A DNA stretch of 64,000 nucleotides from Streptomyces cavernae (GTDB taxonomy: Bacteria; Actinomycetota; Actinomycetes; Streptomycetales; Streptomycetaceae), in contig NZ_RPDJ01000015.1 in the NCBI RefSeq assembly GCF_004023625.1, positions 186,001 to 250,000 of the forward strand, written 5' to 3'. Position 1 is the stretch's first letter; every line of letters starts with the position of its first letter. The translations under genes were made by a program, and so were the position numbers. Below, in pieces: positions 60,559-64,000 of this stretch. A model generated the notes under the pieces. That model saw nothing but the letters and a program-made list of their open reading frames with translations. It had not been told where the DNA came from and ran no database searches.

Positions 60559-61728
60559 GTGCTCAGAGACGACCTGCGAACCCTGTGGACCGAACCCCGG
60601 CCGCCCGACGCGCCCGCCCGGGTGTGGCGGGACTGGGCGCTGCTCGCCGCGGGCCTGGGCGGTGTGGTGCTGGAGGCCACCCTGCGCGAGAACGTCGTGT
60701 GGCGGCCGGTGGCGGTGGTGTTGGCGGTATGGCTGTGCCTGCTGCCCCTGTGGCGCCGGACCCGCCCGCTGGCGATGGTCACGCTGGCGTTCGGTTCGGT
60801 GGTGCTGCTCCCGGTGGCCTCGCTCGTCGCCGCACCGCGCGAGCCCGTCGGCCTGGACACCGGCGCGGTCGTGCTCGTGCTGGTGTACGCGCTGCTCCGG
60901 TGGGGATCGGGACGCGAGATCGTGCTGGGCGGCGCGGTGATCCTCGCGGTCGGCGCGCTGTGTGTCGTCACGTACGAGAGCCCGGTCGTCGAAAAGGTCG
61001 TGGGCTTCGTCTTCCTGCTGCTGCCCGGCGTGGTCGGGGCCGCCGTGCGGTTCTGGGGGACCGCTCGCGAGCGGCAGTTGGAGCAGGTACGGTCCCGCGA
61101 GCGTGAGCAGCTCGCCCGGGAACTGCACGACACGGTGGCCCACCACGTGTCGGCCATGGTGATCATCGCCCAGGCGGGCCGAGTGCTCGCGGACACCGAC
61201 CCGTCCGCCGCCGTCGAGGCGCTGGAGGGGGTCGAGGAGGAAGGGGCGCGCACGCTGGAGGAAATGCGCGCCATGGTCGCCGCGCTGCGCGACCGCGGGG
61301 TCGGCGCCGAGCTGGCGCCCCCCGCCGGAGTCGCGGATCTGGAGCGCCTGGTGCGCACCCCGGGTGGCCGCCTCAGGGTCGACCTGGGGCTCGACGGCGA
61401 ACTGGACACGCTGCCCCCGGCCGTGGACGCGGCCGTCTACCGGATCGTGCAGGAGTCGGTGACCAACGCCATGCGCCATGCGGTCGACGCGACCGAGCTC
61501 GTCGTACGGGTCGCCGCGGAACGGCACACGGTACGCGTGAGCGTGCGCGACAACGGCCGGCGCACCGGCCGGGGTCGCGACGGATACGGACTTACCGGAC
61601 TGCGCGAGCGCGCGACCCTGCTCGGCGGCAAACTACAAGCCGGCCCCGGCGCCGACCAGGGCTGGCATGTCGACGCCGAACTGCCGAGAGCGAGGAGCGA
61701 CCGTGTCCATTCGCGTCCTCGTCGCTGA
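60559..61728 (+). CDS. Sensor histidine kinase, NarL-type partner
   Basis: A 389-residue kinase with five or so membrane helices (about 27-163). The HisKA_3 box ARELHDTVAHHVSAM (phospho-acceptor H190) and a HATPase with YRIVQESVTNAMRHA and GYGLTGLRERATLLGG follow. It has no sensory domain outside the membrane, like LiaS/DesK-type stress sensors. The GTG at 60559 follows TAGGCT by a few bases, so the transcript may be leaderless. The 3' end overlaps the regulator gene by 26 bp. Confidence 0.9.
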   Translation: MLRDDLRTLWTEPRPPDAPARVWRDWALLAAGLGGVVLEATLRENVVWRPVAVVLAVWLCLLPLWRRTRPLAMVTLAFGSVVLLPVASLVAAPREPVGLDTGAVVLVLVYALLRWGSGREIVLGGAVILAVGALCVVTYESPVVEKVVGFVFLLLPGVVGAAVRFWGTARERQLEQVRSREREQLARELHDTVAHHVSAMVIIAQAGRVLADTDPSAAVEALEGVEEEGARTLEEMRAMVAALRDRGVGAELAPPAGVADLERLVRTPGGRLRVDLGLDGELDTLPPAVDAAVYRIVQESVTNAMRHAVDATELVVRVAAERHTVRVSVRDNGRRTGRGRDGYGLTGLRERATLLGGKLQAGPGADQGWHVDAELPRARSDRVHSRPRR

Positions 61729-62365
61729 CGACCAGACGATCATCCGCACCGGGTTGCGGATCATGCTGAACGCCCAGCCCGGAATCGAGGTGGTCGGCGA
61801 GGCCGCCGACGGACGCGAAGCGGTACGTCTGGCCCGCGAACTGCGCCCCGACGTCTGCCTGTTCGACATCCGCATGCCCGTACTCGACGGGCTCGAGGCC
61901 ACCCAGCTGATCGCCGGCCCGGGCGTCGCCGACCCGCTGGCCGTGGTCGTCATCACCACGTTCGACCTCGACGAGTACGTCTACGGCTCACTGCGTGCCG
62001 GCGCCCGCGGATTCCTCCTCAAGGACACGGGACCAGAACTTCTGGCGCAGGCCGTGCGGTCGGCGTCCGACGGTGAGGCGCTCATCGCGCCCAGCGTCAC
62101 CGTCCGTCTGCTCCAGGCATTCGCGGACCTGCCCGCCGGCCGTCCCGCGGCCCAGCCGGTCTCCCCCGTCACCGCCCGCGAGGAGCAGGTGCTCCTCGCC
62201 GTCGCCCGCGGGCTGACCAACACCGAGATCGCCGACGCGCTGCACATCAGCCTCAGCACGGTGAAGACGCATCTGGCCAGCCTGATGGCCAAACTCGGCG
62301 CCCGCAACCGGGTCGAGATCGCGATGTGGGCCTACGAAACGCGCCGTATCCTCCCCGGAACCTGA
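61703..62365 (+). CDS. LuxR/NarL-type response regulator
   Basis: A 220-residue regulator. The receiver domain has D9/D10 and the phospho-acceptor D55 in CLFDIRMPVLDG. The C-terminal LuxR HTH is TAREEQVLLAVARGLTNTEI, then LHISLSTVKTHLASLMAKLG. GAGGAG precedes the GTG. It works with the kinase encoded immediately upstream and probably controls the divergent MMPL gene. Confidence 0.92.
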   Translation: MSIRVLVADDQTIIRTGLRIMLNAQPGIEVVGEAADGREAVRLARELRPDVCLFDIRMPVLDGLEATQLIAGPGVADPLAVVVITTFDLDEYVYGSLRAGARGFLLKDTGPELLAQAVRSASDGEALIAPSVTVRLLQAFADLPAGRPAAQPVSPVTAREEQVLLAVARGLTNTEIADALHISLSTVKTHLASLMAKLGARNRVEIAMWAYETRRILPGT

Positions 62366-62501
62366 GCTGGGTGCCGGGCCATGTCCCATGAGTCCCCGCC
62401 CGGACATCAGTGCACCGGTCGGCTCACGTCGGCTCCACGTGCCTCACCCGCCCCAGAGCGTGACGTACCAGGAGGCCGGAACTGGGACGGTGAGACACCC
62501 G

Positions 62502-62560
62502 TACGACAAGACTCCCGACAGCTACCTCGCCAGTCTCCACCTGCACGCCTCAATGATCTG
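62502..62560 (+). mobile_element. IS5-group transposase tail remnant
   Basis: The strand reads YDKTPDSYLASLHLHASMI, matching the C-terminus of the intact transposase (YDRTPDSYLAGLHLRASMI). Only this scrap and no right end remains. It abuts a response-regulator fragment. Confidence 0.7.
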
Positions 62561-62830
62561 TGCATCAGTTCCTCCCGGCTCGTGGCCCGCCCGGGGTTGC
62601 GCAGGAAGAACTCCAGCAGGTCGAACTCCCGGATGGTCAGGGCCAGTTCATGCCAGTGGCGGGTGGCGCGACGGGCGGCGGGCTCCAGGGCGAGCGGTCC
62701 CGCCCGCAGCCAAGCCCCGGCGGGTGCCGTCCGTGAGGCCGCCACCGCTCCGGCGCGGCGCAGGACCGACTCCGCCCGCAGGACCAGTTCGCGGGGGCTG
62801 AAGGGCTTGGTGATGTAGTCGTCCGCCCCT
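62561..62830 (-). pseudogene. OmpR-type response regulator fragment
   Basis: The strand reads GADDYITKPFSPRELVLRAE, then LTIREFDLLEFFLRNPGRA and TSREELMHRS. This is the end of a receiver domain and the start of a winged-helix domain. The start of the receiver and the recognition helix are missing. It was cut at its 3' side by the IS scrap. Confidence 0.7.
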
Positions 62831-63070
62831 GCCGGCCCTTTCCTCGAGGACGCCCCAGGCGCGGAACATGGCGGCGGTGACGCGCCGGTCGAAGAGGGTC
62901 TCCTCCACTCCCACGTCGATTGGGTCCTGGCCGGGGGAGGAGACGTCCTCAGGGGCGCGGGCCTGGCTGATGAGGGCACGATGCACGAGCCGCGCCGGGC
63001 CTGCCCGAGACGGACTTCCTGTAAGGTCTCGCGGTTGGTGTCGGAGACCCGCCACCGGGACCTGCTTCTT

Positions 63071-63127
63071 CATTCACCTGTGTCGGGTTCATTCACCTGT
63101 GTCGGGCTATTCACCTGTGCCGGGCTT
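63071..63127. repeat. Three tandem 18-19 bp repeats
   Basis: CATTCACCTGTGTCGGGTT occurs three times in a row with small changes (63071-63089, 63090-63108, 63109-63127). It lies in a gene-free stretch between the regulator debris and the deacetylase gene. Confidence 0.65.
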
Positions 63128-63299
63128 GTGACCAGGGCTGTCGCGCACTTTCCGAGTTAGTAGCCCGCACCTCTCCCACCTGCGCGGTTGCCAGTGGTTC
63201 GGGGAAGCGCAGTGTCGGGTCGGCAGTGCGGGCACGTGCCGACACCCCCTAGGGCCTGGACGCGGGCTGCCGGAGCGGAACGCGCGGTCGGTGGGCGGA

Positions 63300-64000
63300 T
63301 CAGCGCAATCCGGCGAAGAGATCGTTCTCGGGTATGGCCGCGCCGGTGGCGTCCTGGACACGTACGAAGGTCTCCATGCCCATCAACTCGCCGAACCTCT
63401 CCCTGCCCATCTTGAGGAAGAAGATGTTCTCGCCCTGACTGGCGTGCGCGGCCAACGCGTCGAACTTCTGCCCGCTGAACGCGGTCGTGTCCACCCACGT
63501 GGTGATCTCATCGTCGGGGAGGCCGATCTCGGCCATTGCGGCGGCCTCGGCAGGATCCGGCTCCGGCATGTCCGGATGAAACTCGCGCATGATCTCGCCG
63601 AACCGCTGCATCATCGAGCGGGGCATCGTGGTCCAGTACACCTTCGGTGTCAGCGCGGTCATCTCCAGCGCCGCCATCGTGATGCGGTGGGCCTGGATGT
63701 GGTCGGGGTGGCCGTAGAAGCCGTTCTCGTCATAGGTGACGACCACATCAGGGCGGTAGTGCCGCATGAGTTCCGCGAGTCGGGCTGCGCCTTCCTGCAC
63801 GGGGGTCTGCCAGAAGGATCCGGGGGCGTCGTTGCTCGGCCAGCCCATCATCCCGGAGTCGGCATAATCCAGCATCTCCAGATCGCTGACCTTCAGGACG
63901 TCACAGCTCGCCTCAAGTTCGCGACGGCGCATCAATGCGACTGCCGCCGGATCGTGCCCGGGATCGCCCGGCTTGACACCTCCCGGTCCGTCACCGCAAC
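63300..64000 (-). CDS. PIG-L family deacetylase, N-terminus outside the window
   Basis: The frame is open from 64000 to the stop at 63300, at least 233 residues. It includes GGVKPGDPGHDPAAVALMRR, LKVSDLEMLDYADSGMMGWP and VVVTYDENGFYGHPDHIQAH. These are typical of PIG-L/LmbE-type zinc deacetylases such as MshB and Mca of mycothiol metabolism. The N-terminal metal motif, usually AHPDDE, lies outside. The TTG and ATG near 63930 are internal, not the start. The Mca branch (mycothiol S-conjugate amidase) is the best fit. Confidence 0.85.
   Translation of the reverse strand, partial: CGDGPGGVKPGDPGHDPAAVALMRRRELEASCDVLKVSDLEMLDYADSGMMGWPSNDAPGSFWQTPVQEGAARLAELMRHYRPDVVVTYDENGFYGHPDHIQAHRITMAALEMTALTPKVYWTTMPRSMMQRFGEIMREFHPDMPEPDPAEAAAMAEIGLPDDEITTWVDTTAFSGQKFDALAAHASQGENIFFLKMGRERFGELMGMETFVRVQDATGAAIPENDLFAGLR

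Noticed and set aside
59014..61527. 837-codon open frame on the minus strand
   Set aside because: It covers parts of both the MMPL gene and the antisense of the kinase gene. The MMPL frame has all family motifs, so this one is a shadow.
1..64000. CRISPR arrays, tRNA and rRNA genes
   Set aside because: I looked for regularly spaced direct repeats and for tRNA-like cloverleaf or rRNA sequence and found none that I could support.

Overview
The window is GC-rich actinobacterial chromosome, almost certainly Streptomyces or a close relative. The evidence is the very high third-position GC, frequent GTG starts, lipoprotein and twin-arginine-like leaders, actinobacterial PucR/IclR/MarR/TetR regulators, and IS5-, IS30-, IS110- and Tn3-type debris. 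No rRNA, tRNA or CRISPR array was seen. The mix of catabolic islands, a small biosynthetic-looking operon and many decayed genes resembles an accessory (arm-type) region.

Left part (1-20.6 kb): a frameshifted GNAT fragment, a divergent FAD monooxygenase/AraC pair, and a graveyard of four gene remnants (Tn3, IS30, Gfo/Idh/MocA, amidase; 3.7-4.7 kb). Then comes a large catabolic island. The leftward arm holds aldehyde dehydrogenase, carotenoid/stilbene-type cleavage oxygenase, a PucR regulator, a SnoaL-like protein and an SDR. The rightward arm is a tightly coupled operon: fused LivG-LivF ATPase, solute-binding lipoprotein, two permeases, SDR, VOC dioxygenase-like protein, FAD phenol-hydroxylase-like monooxygenase, FAA hydrolase and IclR. 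Together they look like uptake of an aromatic or stilbenoid compound, side-chain double-bond cleavage to an aldehyde, oxidation to an acid, then ring hydroxylation, ring cleavage and hydrolysis. The substrate is not known.

20.8-28.8 kb: two different short inverted-repeat elements (MITEs) lie side by side, followed by a dead S8 peptidase gene. Next is a leftward gentisate-type operon (gentisate dioxygenase, 3-hydroxybenzoate 6-hydroxylase-like enzyme, fumarylpyruvate-hydrolase-like protein, truncated aldehyde dehydrogenase). Its likely regulator is a protein made of two MarR domains in tandem, and a 14-bp motif near both promoters may be its operator. An epimerase-like gene and a VOC gene follow.

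28.8-42.8 kb: a chimeric IS5/IS110 remnant, a headless M1 peptidase, an IclR/nitrilase/PLP-dehydratase group, an SDR-SDR-SnoaL-TetR operon with a decayed second copy downstream, a membrane protein, and an MFS exporter divergent from an ABC exporter. The ABC exporter is preceded by a 28-codon leader peptide overlapping a strong hairpin, suggesting translation-dependent attenuation.

42.9-53.1 kb: an SGNH hydrolase, a PoxB-type pyruvate oxidase, then a five-gene leftward operon with start/stop overlaps throughout (PhyH-type oxygenase, DUF6271-like protein, PLP decarboxylase, GNAT, MFS exporter). This operon is the best candidate here for an undescribed small-molecule pathway. A GH3 hexosaminidase with DasR-like operator sites diverges from it.

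53.1-64 kb: fragments of a TolB-like protein and an SRPBCC protein broken by a second MITE pair, a secreted DUF1996 protein, a fragment of a membrane-bound oxidoreductase, a small membrane protein ending at a third MITE copy, and a complete IS5-group element with CTAG target duplication. After these come an MMPL transporter divergent from a two-component system, response-regulator debris, and a PIG-L deacetylase running off the right edge.
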